Shown here one piece after another: positions 20,121-29,700 of a stretch of 64,000 nt of DNA. This stretch comes from Aerococcaceae bacterium DSM 111021 (GTDB lineage: Bacteria; Bacillota; Bacilli; Lactobacillales; Aerococcaceae), in contig JACCEK010000001.1 of assembly GCA_020112395.1 (NCBI GenBank), positions 806,001 to 870,000 on the forward strand, written 5' to 3'. Under the pieces are notes generated by a model. That model did not search any database. It was not told the origin of the DNA and saw nothing but the letters and a program-made list of their open reading frames with translations. Within the stretch, counting starts at the first letter, position 1. The number at the start of each line of letters is the position of its first letter. Position numbers and translations under genes: made by a program.

Positions 20121-21143
20121 ATGAAAGTATTACTGTATAGTGAAAACTTAAAACAAATTGGTAAATCTGGCTTAGGTAAAGCCATTCAACATCAGAAAGA
20201 AGCTCTTGCTTTAAATAATATTGAATATACTACCGATATAAATGATACGTTTGATGTACTGCACATTAATACGTATTTTCCTAAATCATATTATGTCGCC
20301 TTTAAGCTGAGCCATAGTGGCATCCCGGTTGTTTACCATGCTCATTCAACTGAAGAAGACTTTCGAAATTCTTTTATCTTCTCCAATCAAGTCTCACCTT
20401 TATTTAAACAATGGTTAATTCAAGCATATCGACAGGGTGACATTCTTATTGCACCTACACCTTATGCTAAGAAATTACTCGATTCATATGATATCGGCCG
20501 AGAAATTGTTAGTGTGTCTAACGGGATTGATTTACGCCGTTTTAAGCATATTGATAATGCGAGAGAGTTATTTTTAGATGAATTCAATTACGATGAACAA
20601 GACTTTATAGTTATGGGTATAGGTTTATACTTGGAACGTAAAGGTATTTTAGATTTTGTTGAACTAGCAAAAAGAATGCCACATATTCAGTTTGTCTGGT
20701 TTGGATATACTGATTTAAAGTTCGTACCTGACAAGATTAAACATGCGATTCAAACTGATTTACCTAATCTGAAGTTTGCTGGATATGTACCCAACGATTC
20801 AATTATTTTAGCATTACAAGGCGCAGATTTATTTCTTTTTCCTACTATGGAAGAAACTGAAGGCATTCCCGCTCTGGAAGCTTGCGCAACTAAAGCTAAT
20901 TTTATTGTTCGTGATATTCCAGTCTTTGATGATTGGCTTATTGATAAAGAACACGTGTATAAAGGCAAAGATATAGATGATTTCGAACATTTGATTGAAC
21001 AATTTAGATTGAAGGAACTGCCTCCTTTAGGAGAAAATGCTTATCAAGTTGCACAAGAACGAAATTTGATTGAAATTGGCAAACAGCTAAAAAATGTCTA
21101 TGAAAAAGCCATAGAGATAAAACAAATGGATGAAAAAAACTGA
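20121..21143 (+). CDS. Glycosyltransferase family 4, CpoA/LafB/BgsA-type glycolipid synthase
   Basis: This 340 aa cytoplasmic-face GT-B enzyme resembles the streptococcal LafB/CpoA and enterococcal BgsA group, which adds the second hexose to monoglucosyl-diacylglycerol to make the lipoteichoic-acid anchor. Diagnostic segments are KSGLGKAIQHQ near the N-terminus, YHAHSTEEDFRNSF, VSNGIDLRRFK, and the C-terminal EETEGIPALEA box with the two catalytic glutamates. In streptococci the lafA partner is adjacent; here the gene stands alone, so the first glycosyltransferase must be elsewhere. An AAAGGGG ribosome-binding site precedes the ATG. Sugar donor (glucose or galactose) cannot be told from the sequence. 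Confidence 0.82.
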   Translation: MKVLLYSENLKQIGKSGLGKAIQHQKEALALNNIEYTTDINDTFDVLHINTYFPKSYYVAFKLSHSGIPVVYHAHSTEEDFRNSFIFSNQVSPLFKQWLIQAYRQGDILIAPTPYAKKLLDSYDIGREIVSVSNGIDLRRFKHIDNARELFLDEFNYDEQDFIVMGIGLYLERKGILDFVELAKRMPHIQFVWFGYTDLKFVPDKIKHAIQTDLPNLKFAGYVPNDSIILALQGADLFLFPTMEETEGIPALEACATKANFIVRDIPVFDDWLIDKEHVYKGKDIDDFEHLIEQFRLKELPPLGENAYQVAQERNLIEIGKQLKNVYEKAIEIKQMDEKN

Positions 21144-21187
21144 CGTAGATGAACGGCATAATACCGTTCATCTACGTCAGTTTTTTT
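21133..21187. terminator. Bidirectional terminator overlapping the glycosyltransferase stop codon
   Basis: A perfect 17-bp stem, CTGACGTAGATGAACGG (21140-21156) with CCGTTCATCTACGTCAG (21164-21180), has a T-run on the plus strand (21181-21187) and an A-run (21133-21139) that gives a U-tract to the minus-strand transcript. The TGA stop of the glycosyltransferase gene lies inside the left arm, so the last codons overlap the hairpin. Confidence 0.92.
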
Positions 21188-21192
21188 ATTCT

Positions 21193-21528
21193 TTATGACT
21201 TTTTTATCAGATGTGTTTCTAAAAACTTTTCTAATTGTCCTTTATCTCTAGCATTTTGACCTTGTGAGATATTCGTCGGATTTAAGTATAAACGAACTTG
21301 CTCTATATTATCTTCATTCAGAGCTGCAATCGCTTCACCCTCATCCTCATCAAACACGCGTTCAACATGATGGTACTTGCTGTCTAACAATTCCTCAACA
21401 TCTTGTGCAATGGCATCACGTAGGACTTGATACATTTCAGCTTGTGCTTCGGGTATGTAGAATATATCGACTTTTACTAAGCTTTCTTGCTCAGTTCTTT
21501 TTCCTTTTTGATTTCTCTTTTTTGCCAA
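21193..21528 (-). CDS. Small charged protein of unknown function
   Basis: The 111 aa product starts with a basic tail (AKKRNQKGKRTEQES) and continues with an alpha/beta-type stretch rich in Glu and Asp. I do not recognise a family. The likely start is the TTG at 21526-21528, since no ATG or GTG is available in a useful position; the ribosome-binding site is weak (AAAGG). It lies 18 bases after the HAD phosphatase stop and ends beside the bidirectional terminator, so it is the last gene of that transcript. Uniform composition and operon position support a real gene, with modest confidence. Confidence 0.55.
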   Translation of the reverse strand: MAKKRNQKGKRTEQESLVKVDIFYIPEAQAEMYQVLRDAIAQDVEELLDSKYHHVERVFDEDEGEAIAALNEDNIEQVRLYLNPTNISQGQNARDKGQLEKFLETHLIKKS

Positions 21529-21546
21529 TTGTCGCCACTGACCTTT

Positions 21547-22398
21547 CTATTTTTTCTTATGAATTAAATAATTATCCATAAACTCCATAGATTCAAACGA
21601 TATCAACTCTTCTAGTATATTAACGACTGAAGAATCTTCATTCGTTCCAATTTGGTACGTTGTTGATAATAATAAATCATGATCAGCATTCCCCATTGCA
21701 ATACTATAAAGCGATTCTTTCATCATACTTTCGTCATTCATGCTATCGCCAAACGCCATTGTTTCTTCTTTCGTAATATTATACTTCGCTTGTAATTTTC
21801 TTACTGCGCTTCCTTTACCACCGTCTACTGAGTACACATCCAACCATCCGTCGCCACTTGTTACTGAATCAATATCTTCATATCTTTCTTTCAAGATACG
21901 AACCATTGTTTTGTTACGATCAAGTGAATGAGTAGAATAAATAGCTAATTTAGTAGGTGATTCATCTTCAGGTATGTCTTGAAATCTTTCAATGTAATCT
22001 AATGCATTATTATATTGAGATATGTGATCAAAAGCATGCCCTTCACGCTCTCTAAAGTATGCTTGAGGCCCAGTATTTACTACGATGTGGAAGCCTTCAA
22101 ACTCATCTATAAAATCAGCAATTTTGTATAAAGTGTCTCTCTTTACATTTGTTGAAGCTAATTCTACGTCATTTTTTACAATGAAATTTCCATTATCACA
22201 AGCAAAATATAAATCTTTTTGATCTTCTGGTGAGAAATAATCAATTATCTTATGATAACTGTTTCCAGTAGCAATACATACCAAAACACTTTGATCCTTT
22301 AATGATTGAAGCACATGATTAAAGCGCTTTACGTCGTAACTCTTGTCTTTTTTAAGCAACGTTTCATCTAAGTCAATTACAATCAATTTTACAGTCAT
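21547..22398 (-). CDS. Cof-type HAD-IIB family hydrolase
   Basis: This 283 aa soluble phosphatase has HAD motif I VIDLDETLL (Asp nucleophile, about residues 8-12), motif II CIATGNS, a IIB-type cap domain between about 85 and 190, the motif III lysine in DGGKGSAVRKL and motif IV AFGDSMNDESMM. Cof-type enzymes dephosphorylate sugar phosphates, pyridoxal phosphate or flavin precursors; the individual substrate cannot be read from sequence. The ATG is preceded by AAGGAG. It probably forms a two-gene transcript with the small gene downstream. Confidence 0.93.
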   Translation of the reverse strand: MTVKLIVIDLDETLLKKDKSYDVKRFNHVLQSLKDQSVLVCIATGNSYHKIIDYFSPEDQKDLYFACDNGNFIVKNDVELASTNVKRDTLYKIADFIDEFEGFHIVVNTGPQAYFREREGHAFDHISQYNNALDYIERFQDIPEDESPTKLAIYSTHSLDRNKTMVRILKERYEDIDSVTSGDGWLDVYSVDGGKGSAVRKLQAKYNITKEETMAFGDSMNDESMMKESLYSIAMGNADHDLLLSTTYQIGTNEDSSVVNILEELISFESMEFMDNYLIHKKK

Positions 22399-22511
22399 TA
22401 TAAACTCCTTATATGATGTTTATTTCACATTTATAGTATCATATTTTATGAATATTTTTAAATATATTCACTGAAAGAGTCGATGTAACCCTTTTCATGA
22501 TGTTTATATAA

Positions 22512-23522
22512 TTAATCTTTCAAAGTTTCATTGATGATATCACTAATTATTCGCCTTGCTTCTTCACCTTCTGGTGTCGGATAGATTGGATAAATATGAT
22601 TCATTTTTGCTGCAACGTATAAGTCATGTTCTATATTATCTTCCTTCAATCGTCTTGAAAACTGAATAATATCTGGATAGAACACTTCATGTGTACCAAC
22701 AAATAATGTTATATGACCTAAGTTTTTTCCGCTAATTACCATCGGGCTTACTAACGGATCTTCTATACTCCCATTTTTACCTAACCAATATTCACTCGCT
22801 AAATTTAAACCTATCTGACTTATCATTGGATCACTTGGTTCAAATTCAGGTATTTCTGGATTTTTATTTGTAATATCCAACCACGGTGATATAACAATAA
22901 TTTCATCTGGTTGAGGTAAACCTTCAGTTCGTAAAGCATCTGCAAGTCCTAAAGCCATCCCCCCACCGGATGAATCTCCCATTAAAATAATCGGGCTGTC
23001 TTGAATATTCTCTTTAAGCATCTCCTTATACAATGAAAGTACATACGGCACAGAATCTTGATACGTGTATTTCGGTGTTTTTAGATACAGAGGAAATATT
23101 ACTTGAGCATCGGTCTTTCTCGCAATTGAACGCAAGAAAAAATAATGTGTCGGATAAGGTGGAAATGCGTAGCCACCACCATGTAGATAAAATATGATTG
23201 GCTGTTTCTGCTTTTTATTATTCCAAGAAAAAACTTGCATCGGTCCATGATAATGTTCCTTCACTTTATAACCAACCATAATATCTGGTTTAATTAATGG
23301 TTTTGTATTCCATTTGATGAAGTCATCAATTCGGTTTTGTTGTTCGAACAAATTTTGTTGTTCTTTCTTCATGTCATATAAAAACAAACCACGTTCAATG
23401 ATCCAACTTGAGAATGATTGGTTTTTAAGTTTAGGGAATAGTTTAGTTGTGAAAAAAATTCCGCCAGCAATTACTGCTCCCGCATATGCTAAGTGATTTA
23501 AAGTCTTTTTCTTTTCTTGCAA
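22512..23522 (-). CDS. Alpha/beta hydrolase, hormone-sensitive-lipase family (membrane-linked esterase)
   Basis: The 336 aa protein has an N-terminal hydrophobic helix (about 10-28) and an alpha/beta hydrolase domain. The oxyanion motif HGGGYAFP and the nucleophile elbow GDSSGGGMAL are diagnostic for the HSL (bacterial family IV) group; the acid is probably in the DPLVSP segment and the histidine in MNHIYP. It hydrolyses carboxyl esters, but the physiological substrate is unknown. The best start is the TTG at 23520-23522, seven bases after AGGAGG; the GTG two codons earlier overlaps that site. It is transcribed alone and diverges from azlC. Confidence 0.85.
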   Translation of the reverse strand: MQEKKKTLNHLAYAGAVIAGGIFFTTKLFPKLKNQSFSSWIIERGLFLYDMKKEQQNLFEQQNRIDDFIKWNTKPLIKPDIMVGYKVKEHYHGPMQVFSWNNKKQKQPIIFYLHGGGYAFPPYPTHYFFLRSIARKTDAQVIFPLYLKTPKYTYQDSVPYVLSLYKEMLKENIQDSPIILMGDSSGGGMALGLADALRTEGLPQPDEIIVISPWLDITNKNPEIPEFEPSDPMISQIGLNLASEYWLGKNGSIEDPLVSPMVISGKNLGHITLFVGTHEVFYPDIIQFSRRLKEDNIEHDLYVAAKMNHIYPIYPTPEGEEARRIISDIINETLKD

Positions 23523-23615
23523 CTTCACTCCTCCTTTGTTTAATATGATTCATTTCATTGTATCAAACAGTGGGCTCATTAATAAACCATTATGATTATA
23601 ATGACTTAAATAAAT

Positions 23616-23644
23616 TTGACAAAACATTAGTATTTGATTAGAAT
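23616..23644 (+). promoter_or_regulatory. Consensus sigma-A promoter of azlCD
   Basis: A perfect -35 hexamer TTGACA (23616-23621) and TAGAAT (23639-23644) are separated by 17 bases, about 30 bases before the azlC ribosome-binding site. No operator-like palindrome is obvious around it. Confidence 0.8.
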
Positions 23645-23677
23645 ATATTTAATATTTTTAATTTAAGGAGAGTTTTA

Positions 23678-24364
23678 ATGAAAGATGCATTCAAGTTCGC
23701 TTTTCCTCATACAATACCTATTATGGCGGGCTATATCTTTTTAGGTATACCTTTTGGTATATTGGCAGTTACCCAAGGATTTCAACCCATTTTTGCTATA
23801 TTAATGAGTTTAATTATTTATTCCGGTGCGATTCAATATGCTGCAGTGGATGTTTTTTTGGCATCATTTAATCCAATTAATGCATTGCTTCTTACTTTAA
23901 TGGTTGGTGCTCGACACATATTCTATGGAATCGCGATGTTAACTAAGTTCAGTAAATTGGATTCTAAACGTTATTATACAATCTTTGGATTAACGGACGA
24001 AACTTTCTCAATACTTGTTTCTCTCGATGTTCCTGATGACATCAACCGTGATTGGGCATATTTCTTTATTACAATTTTGAATCAAACCTATTGGGTGACT
24101 GGTACTGTTATTGGAGTGCTATTAGGTAGCCTCATTACGTTTAACTTAGATGGTATTGATTTTGTTCTTACAGCTTTATTTATTACTATTTTCGTTGAAC
24201 AATGGCTCAGCAGCTCAAGTAAAACACCTGCTTTGGTAGGTGTACTATCTGGATTTATTTCTTTGGTCTTAATTGGCCCTGACAACTTTATGATTCCAGC
24301 GATGATATTTATTGTAGGGTATTTCTTACGTCAATATTCAACGAAAGGAGTTCCTAATCAATGA
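23678..24364 (+). CDS. azlC: AzlC family branched-chain amino acid exporter subunit
   Basis: AzlC (228 aa) is the large membrane subunit of the AzlCD-type exporter of branched-chain amino acids and their analogues. Family features are the N-terminal FAFPHTIPIMAGYIFLGIPFGI, then LIIYSGAIQYAAVD and the MVGARHIFYG segment, with about six to seven membrane helices. The stop overlaps the azlD start by four bases (ATGA), a typical translational coupling. A consensus promoter lies just upstream. Substrate is inferred from family, not directly visible. Confidence 0.92.
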   Translation: MKDAFKFAFPHTIPIMAGYIFLGIPFGILAVTQGFQPIFAILMSLIIYSGAIQYAAVDVFLASFNPINALLLTLMVGARHIFYGIAMLTKFSKLDSKRYYTIFGLTDETFSILVSLDVPDDINRDWAYFFITILNQTYWVTGTVIGVLLGSLITFNLDGIDFVLTALFITIFVEQWLSSSSKTPALVGVLSGFISLVLIGPDNFMIPAMIFIVGYFLRQYSTKGVPNQ

Positions 24365-24687
24365 CACAAACTCAACTATGGATAACTTTTGCCATTATTG
24401 CTGGATTCACTATGTTGACCCGATTCATTACTTTCGTTATTTTTCCACCGAATTCTAATCCACCTAAAGCAATTATTTATTTAGGGTCTGTTCTACCAAC
24501 AGCAGCAATGGGATTGATTGTTGTATTTGCTTTACGAAATACAAAGATATTAAATTATCCTTATGCGGCACCTGAAATTATCGCGACCCTTTCAATAATC
24601 GCTATCCATTATTGGAAACGTAATACAATACTCAGTATTTTAGTTGGTACTGTTATCTATATGTTTCTAGTTCAAAGTGTATTTTAA
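24361..24687 (+). CDS. azlD: AzlD family branched-chain amino acid transport subunit
   Basis: AzlD (108 aa) is the small, three- to four-helix partner of AzlC. It shows the conserved segment MLTRFITFVIFPP and the GSVLPTAAMGLIVVFALRN stretch. Start and stop overlap azlC by the ATGA arrangement, so the two proteins are made in stoichiometric amounts. A terminator follows directly. Confidence 0.92.
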   Translation: MTQTQLWITFAIIAGFTMLTRFITFVIFPPNSNPPKAIIYLGSVLPTAAMGLIVVFALRNTKILNYPYAAPEIIATLSIIAIHYWKRNTILSILVGTVIYMFLVQSVF

Positions 24688-24733
24688 AAAAGACCTTTCT
24701 TAGTCAAAAAACTAAGCAAGGTCTTTTATTTTT
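24688..24733. terminator. Bidirectional terminator between azlD and argS
   Basis: AAAGACCTT pairs with AAGGTCTTT, continuing to CTTAG/CTAAG closer to the loop, between two convergent genes. T-runs follow on the plus strand (24723-24735) and an A-run at 24686-24691 supplies the U-tract for argS. Confidence 0.85.
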
Positions 24734-24738
24734 TTCTA

Positions 24739-26430
24739 TTACATTTCTTCTGGCGCTTCTACACCTAATAGGCTTAAAGCGTCTTTAATTACTATCGTTA
24801 CAGCTTTAACTAATGCCATACGAGATTCTAATTGGTCATCTTCGTTTAAAATTCTAACATTCGCATAGTATTTATTAAACTGCTGCGCTAATTGAATCAC
24901 ATATTTAGCAACCACTGATGGTTCAAATCGTTGAATCGCATTCTCAACAATTCTTGAGTAGTCAGCAATTTTCTTAATAATTTCCCAGCTATATGCATCA
25001 TTTAAATTGACAATTGTTTCTGCTGAGATGTCTTTATTGTATTTACGCATCATACTCATTGAACGTGCGTATGTATATTGTACATATGGTCCAGTTTCAC
25101 CTTCAAATTGAACAATATCTTTAAGGTTAAAATCAAAGTTATTCATACGATCTGTTTTAAGGTCGTGGAATACAACTGCTCCTACACCTACTTGATGTGC
25201 TACTTGTTCTTTATTAGGTAAAGCTGGGTTTTTCGCGTTGATTTGTTCTGAAGCTAAATCAATCGCATCATTTAATACTTGTTCTAATAAAACAATTTTC
25301 CCTTTACGCGTTGATAACTTTTTACCATTTAATGTAATTAAACCAAATGGAACATGAGTCATCTCGCTATACCAGTCATAACCTAATTTGTTTAAAACAG
25401 CTTTTAATTGTTTAAAGTGAACACTTTGTTCATTACCTACAACGTAAACGTTTTTAGAAAAATTATAAGTATTGTGACGGTAAATTGCAGCTGCTAAATC
25501 ACGAGTAACATAAAGAGTCGCACCATCTGACTTTTTAATTAATGCTGGTGGTAAGTTCTCTTCTTCAAGATCAACAATTGTTGCTCCTTGGTCGATCTTA
25601 GTAATACCTTTTTCTTCTAATTCATCAATAACATTTTGCATTTTATCGTTATAAAATGCTTCACCATTGAATGAATCGAATTCGATATTAAGCATGTCAT
25701 AAACTTTTTGGAATTCTTTAATTGACTCTTCTTTAAACCAAGACCATAATTCAAACATTTCTTGATCGCCATCTTCAAGTTTCTTGAAGGCAGCTCTCGC
25801 TTCATCATCTAATTCTGGGTCTTCTTCAGCTTTTTCGTGAAAATCAACATATAATTTTACTAATTCGTTGATTGGATCGACTTTAACTTTTTCCTCGTCT
25901 CCCCATTTTTTGTAAGCTACGATTAATTTACCAAATTGAGTTCCCCAATCACCTAAATGATTAATACGCACCGCATTATATCCTGTTTTCTCAGCTAAAT
26001 TAGCAATTGCATTACCGATTACTGTTGAACGTAAATGTCCCATTGACATTGGTTTTGCGATATTTGGTGAAGACATATCAATTGTCATCGCTTCGCCATT
26101 ACCAATATTTTGAGAACCGTAGTCATTTTCTTCAGTAAGAACTTGATTTACTAATGTATTTCCTACATTTTCACGTTTAAGAAACACATTGATATATGGT
26201 CCAACTGCTTCAACGCTTTCAAAGTTTTCCATATTAATTTGTTCAGCAATATCACTTGCAATTTGTTGTGGCGCTTTACGGAACACTTTAGCTAAAGCAA
26301 AAGCTGGAAACGCTAAGTCTCCATGTTCAGTATTGTTTGGTACTTCAATTAATTTAATGATTTCTTCTTTATTTAAATGCTCACCAACAATCGGTGTTAA
26401 AGCATTAACATATATTTGTTTTATATCCAT
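24739..26430 (-). CDS. argS: Arginine-tRNA ligase
   Basis: ArgRS (563 aa) attaches arginine to its tRNA. The N-terminal tRNA-recognition domain is followed by the class I HIGH-type motif in SMGHLRSTVIGN (about residue 130), the WGTQFGKL segment, and KLSTRKG in place of KMSKS, as is normal for ArgRS. The anticodon-binding DALR domain occupies the last 130 residues, ending LSLLGVEAPEEM. The ATG at 26430 has an AGGAGG site; a longer frame enters the leader. Expression is controlled by the upstream T-box. Confidence 0.98.
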   Translation of the reverse strand: MDIKQIYVNALTPIVGEHLNKEEIIKLIEVPNNTEHGDLAFPAFALAKVFRKAPQQIASDIAEQINMENFESVEAVGPYINVFLKRENVGNTLVNQVLTEENDYGSQNIGNGEAMTIDMSSPNIAKPMSMGHLRSTVIGNAIANLAEKTGYNAVRINHLGDWGTQFGKLIVAYKKWGDEEKVKVDPINELVKLYVDFHEKAEEDPELDDEARAAFKKLEDGDQEMFELWSWFKEESIKEFQKVYDMLNIEFDSFNGEAFYNDKMQNVIDELEEKGITKIDQGATIVDLEEENLPPALIKKSDGATLYVTRDLAAAIYRHNTYNFSKNVYVVGNEQSVHFKQLKAVLNKLGYDWYSEMTHVPFGLITLNGKKLSTRKGKIVLLEQVLNDAIDLASEQINAKNPALPNKEQVAHQVGVGAVVFHDLKTDRMNNFDFNLKDIVQFEGETGPYVQYTYARSMSMMRKYNKDISAETIVNLNDAYSWEIIKKIADYSRIVENAIQRFEPSVVAKYVIQLAQQFNKYYANVRILNEDDQLESRMALVKAVTIVIKDALSLLGVEAPEEM

Positions 26431-26461
26431 CGTATATATTCCTCCTATAATAAATTTCAAA

Positions 26462-26717
26462 ATAAAACACCTCAAGAAAGACACAATGATATGTCTTTCT
26501 AGAGGCGTTAACTTATACGCGGTACCACTCTAGTTCCATGAATCGATGATTATTCATGCTCTCATATTGATAACGAAGTTTCCTCCGAACTAGAGTATCT
26601 AGTTTCTTCGATGAAAGTGCGCTTCGATAGTTTTCTCATGCTGGCTCTCAACATCCCAGCTTGCTGTATAGAGAAAAGTTATCTACTCTCTTTCAAGGGT
26701 TAACTGTCTCCTAAACC
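26462..26717 (-). promoter_or_regulatory. T-box riboswitch, arginine-specific, upstream of argS
   Basis: On the minus strand the leader has the T-box sequence GAGTGGTACCGCGT (26517-26530). Ahead of it is a Stem I with an AGTA/GAA loop-E pair, in which GAAAG pairs with CTTTC and the specifier region reads GAAGCGCA. The specifier codon is CGC (Arg) at 26619-26621. The T-box is followed by a terminator hairpin, with AGAAAGACA paired to TGTCTTTCT, and TTTTATTTT. Uncharged tRNA-Arg would stabilise the antiterminator and permit argS transcription. Confidence 0.93.
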
Positions 26718-26723
26718 GCAACT

Positions 26724-26752
26724 ATTCTACCAAAATATTTTGAGTTCGTCTA
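26724..26752 (-). promoter_or_regulatory. Promoter of the argS T-box leader
   Basis: Minus-strand hexamers TAGACG (26747-26752) and TAGAAT (26724-26729) are separated by 17 bases and lie just upstream of the leader. They overlap the end of the LPNTG-protein gene, which stops at 26757, leaving no room for a separate terminator of that gene. Confidence 0.55.
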
Positions 26753-26756
26753 GACT

Positions 26757-29700
26757 TTACTGATTATTAATTGATTTATTACGTGTAAACAATAAATATG
26801 CTCCACTTAATAATACAAGTACTCCAACCATGAGTATACCTCTAGTTGACGCTTCACCCGTATTAGGTAAGTCATCATCGTTTTCTTCAACACTTGATTC
26901 CATAGACACACTTACTGATTCTTGTGATATCGATGCTTGCTCAGCATTATATACAATACCAAATGTACCTAATTGTTGTGTTCTAAAAGTAATTCGTTGA
27001 TTATGAAGCGCAAATGTTAAGTTCGAATTATTACTATCATTCACTCTAACAACACGTAATTGCGAATTAACTGGGCGCGTAGGTATTTTTACCTCTGCAA
27101 TACGAGTTAATTCAACTGCTTCGTTGTTGTCATCAAGTAAAGTAATTGTATAAATATCAGCATCCGCATTTTCTAATGTCGGTGCGCTATCTAATGTTTC
27201 TATACTAACTCTGGCAACATTCGCAGCATCTTGTGGATTAACCCACACTTCGATACCTGTTTCAGGATCAACAAATTGTCTTGTAGCTAGTGACGCTTCT
27301 TCATCAATACTTGCTTGCTCAGCTGGTGTCAAACTCTGTGATTCATCTACGTTAACACTTGATGACTGTGATTGACTTGATGCTTCACTGCTAGCCTCTT
27401 GTGAGCTTGACTCTTCAGAACTGGTTTCTTCAGAACTTGATGATTCTAAAGCAGTCGCTTTGACATTAAGTGTTATGGTTTCGTTTGCTACGATACCAAA
27501 CTCACCTTTTAATTGATCTATTTCGAATCCATCAGGAATACTAATAATTTCATATGGATATGAACCAACCTCTAAGTTTTCAACGGTAACTTTCCCATCA
27601 TTATCAGTAGTTACGGTTTCATGATTAATTCTAAGTTCTACACCTGCGACAGACTGATTATTATTATCAGTAATTTGAATCGTTACAGCACCCGTTTCAG
27701 GTAATTTTTCTACTTTAATTTCTGTTTCAAAAGCAGATCCTTCTTCAATATCAATTACCTGCTCTTCAGAACTATTGTAATAACTGCTCGGAACATTCGT
27801 TACTGAATAATTATAACGACCTGGTTCAAGGCTTTCAAAATTTATGATCCCTTCTGCATTCGTTGTTCCAATCAAACCACCGAATGATACACTCGCATCT
27901 TGTACAACATCACCATTTTGGTCAATGACTTTAATCTGTGCTGTAGATAATTCTACTTCTCTTTCAACACTAATTTCTGCTGTCGTAATCTCAGCTTCAT
28001 TTACAGTGACTTCTCCACTTGGATTACCTATATAACCTTCTGGTAACTCAGCGATTGAATAAGTGTAATTATTTGGTTCAATGTCCGTAATTGTTGCAGT
28101 ACCTTCAGCATTCGTTGTGATTGTTGTGTCATTGATTGAAATATCAGCACCCTCTACAGGATGATTATCTTGATCTGTTACATTAAAGATAACCGTTCCA
28201 GGCTGAGTATTATGTTGAACTTGTAAAGTTCTCACTTCTGTAGCACCTTCAGCAATATAAACGCTTTGAGAAGCAATATTATGCTCATAATTTTCTGGCA
28301 ATGTTTCAATCACATATTCATATGTACCTTCGTCTAATTCATTAAAGATTGCTTGACCTTCAGTATCTGTCGTTATAGTTTGGTCTTCATTTAATTGTAT
28401 ATCAGCTCCAGCAACAGCTTGATTATTTTGATCGTTAACAGTAATTGTTAATTGTCCTGGTGCAAGTTGTCTTTCTACTGTAACCACTTCCTCAATATTA
28501 CCCTCTGCTTCAATTGTTACTGTTCCTGAAGCTTGTCCAATATAATTTTCTGGCAATTCAGATAATGTGTAATTATATGTTTGCCCAGCATTTAAACCTT
28601 CTATAATAACTTGTCCATTTGTATTCGTTGGATAAGTATTTTCATTTAAAGTAATTTGAGCTCCCTCGACAGCTTCACCGTTTTGATCAACGATGTTAAA
28701 GGTTACATTACCAAATTGATTAACTTCGCTTAAAGAAATTTCTTGAGAGGCTTCTTCATTCTCTGTAATTGTCAGTTGTCCTTCCACTGGGCCTTCATAC
28801 TGCTCCGGTAAATTTAAAACTCTATAGTTATACGTTCCGGGTCCTATATCAAAAAACTCAGCTATACCACTTGTGTTCGTCGTTGTAGAACCTGTCCCTA
28901 ATTCAATCTCAATGTTTTCAATGGGTTGACCCGATTCATCTAAGACAATAAACACTGCACTCCCTACTTGATCTGGCTGTGCGATAACTAATGTATCTTC
29001 AACTTGTTGCTCAGGATTCACTGTAATCGTACGTATCTCAGCTTCCCCTTCCATTAAGTATCCTTCGGGTAAAGCTGATACATAATAGTTGTATGATTGA
29101 TTTGCTTCTAATCCTTCAATAATCGCTTGACCGCTCCCATTAGTAACAAATGTTTGCTCGTCAAGCGTTAATTCCGCTCCAATAATAGGTTGTTGATTCT
29201 CATCCACTACATTAATTAAAACTGATCCGTATTCAGTAGCATTTGTTAATGTAATTGTTTCTTCTGTTTGTGCCGATTCTACAACATTAACGCTATCAGC
29301 TTCTGGTAAGTTATAACCATCTGGAACCGAAATTACCTCATAAGAATAACCACCAACTGAAAGTGCTTCAGTCTCAACTTGTCCAGTTTCTGTTGTTGTA
29401 TAAATAGTGTCAGCAATCGCAATTTCAACGCCATTGATTGGCTCATTGTCTTCATTGATAACATTAAACACAATTGGGTTAGTTACAATTTCTTGTGATA
29501 AATTTATCATCGCTTCTGTTGGTGTTGCCTCATCTACTAGAACTGTTCTTGTCGGTTGTTCGAGGTTAAATCCTTCTGGCACACTATTAATTGTATAAGT
29601 TACTTCTCCAACTGGAACCTCAGTGAATACCGCTTGTCCATTTGCTTCTGTATACACTTCTCGTTCATTTAGTGTGATTGAAACATTTGGAACTGGAGTT

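Noticed and set aside
27380-27450. Apparent short tandem repeat in DNA
   Set aside because: It is the coding sequence of the Ser/Glu linker of the LPNTG protein, with repeated codons rather than a separate element.
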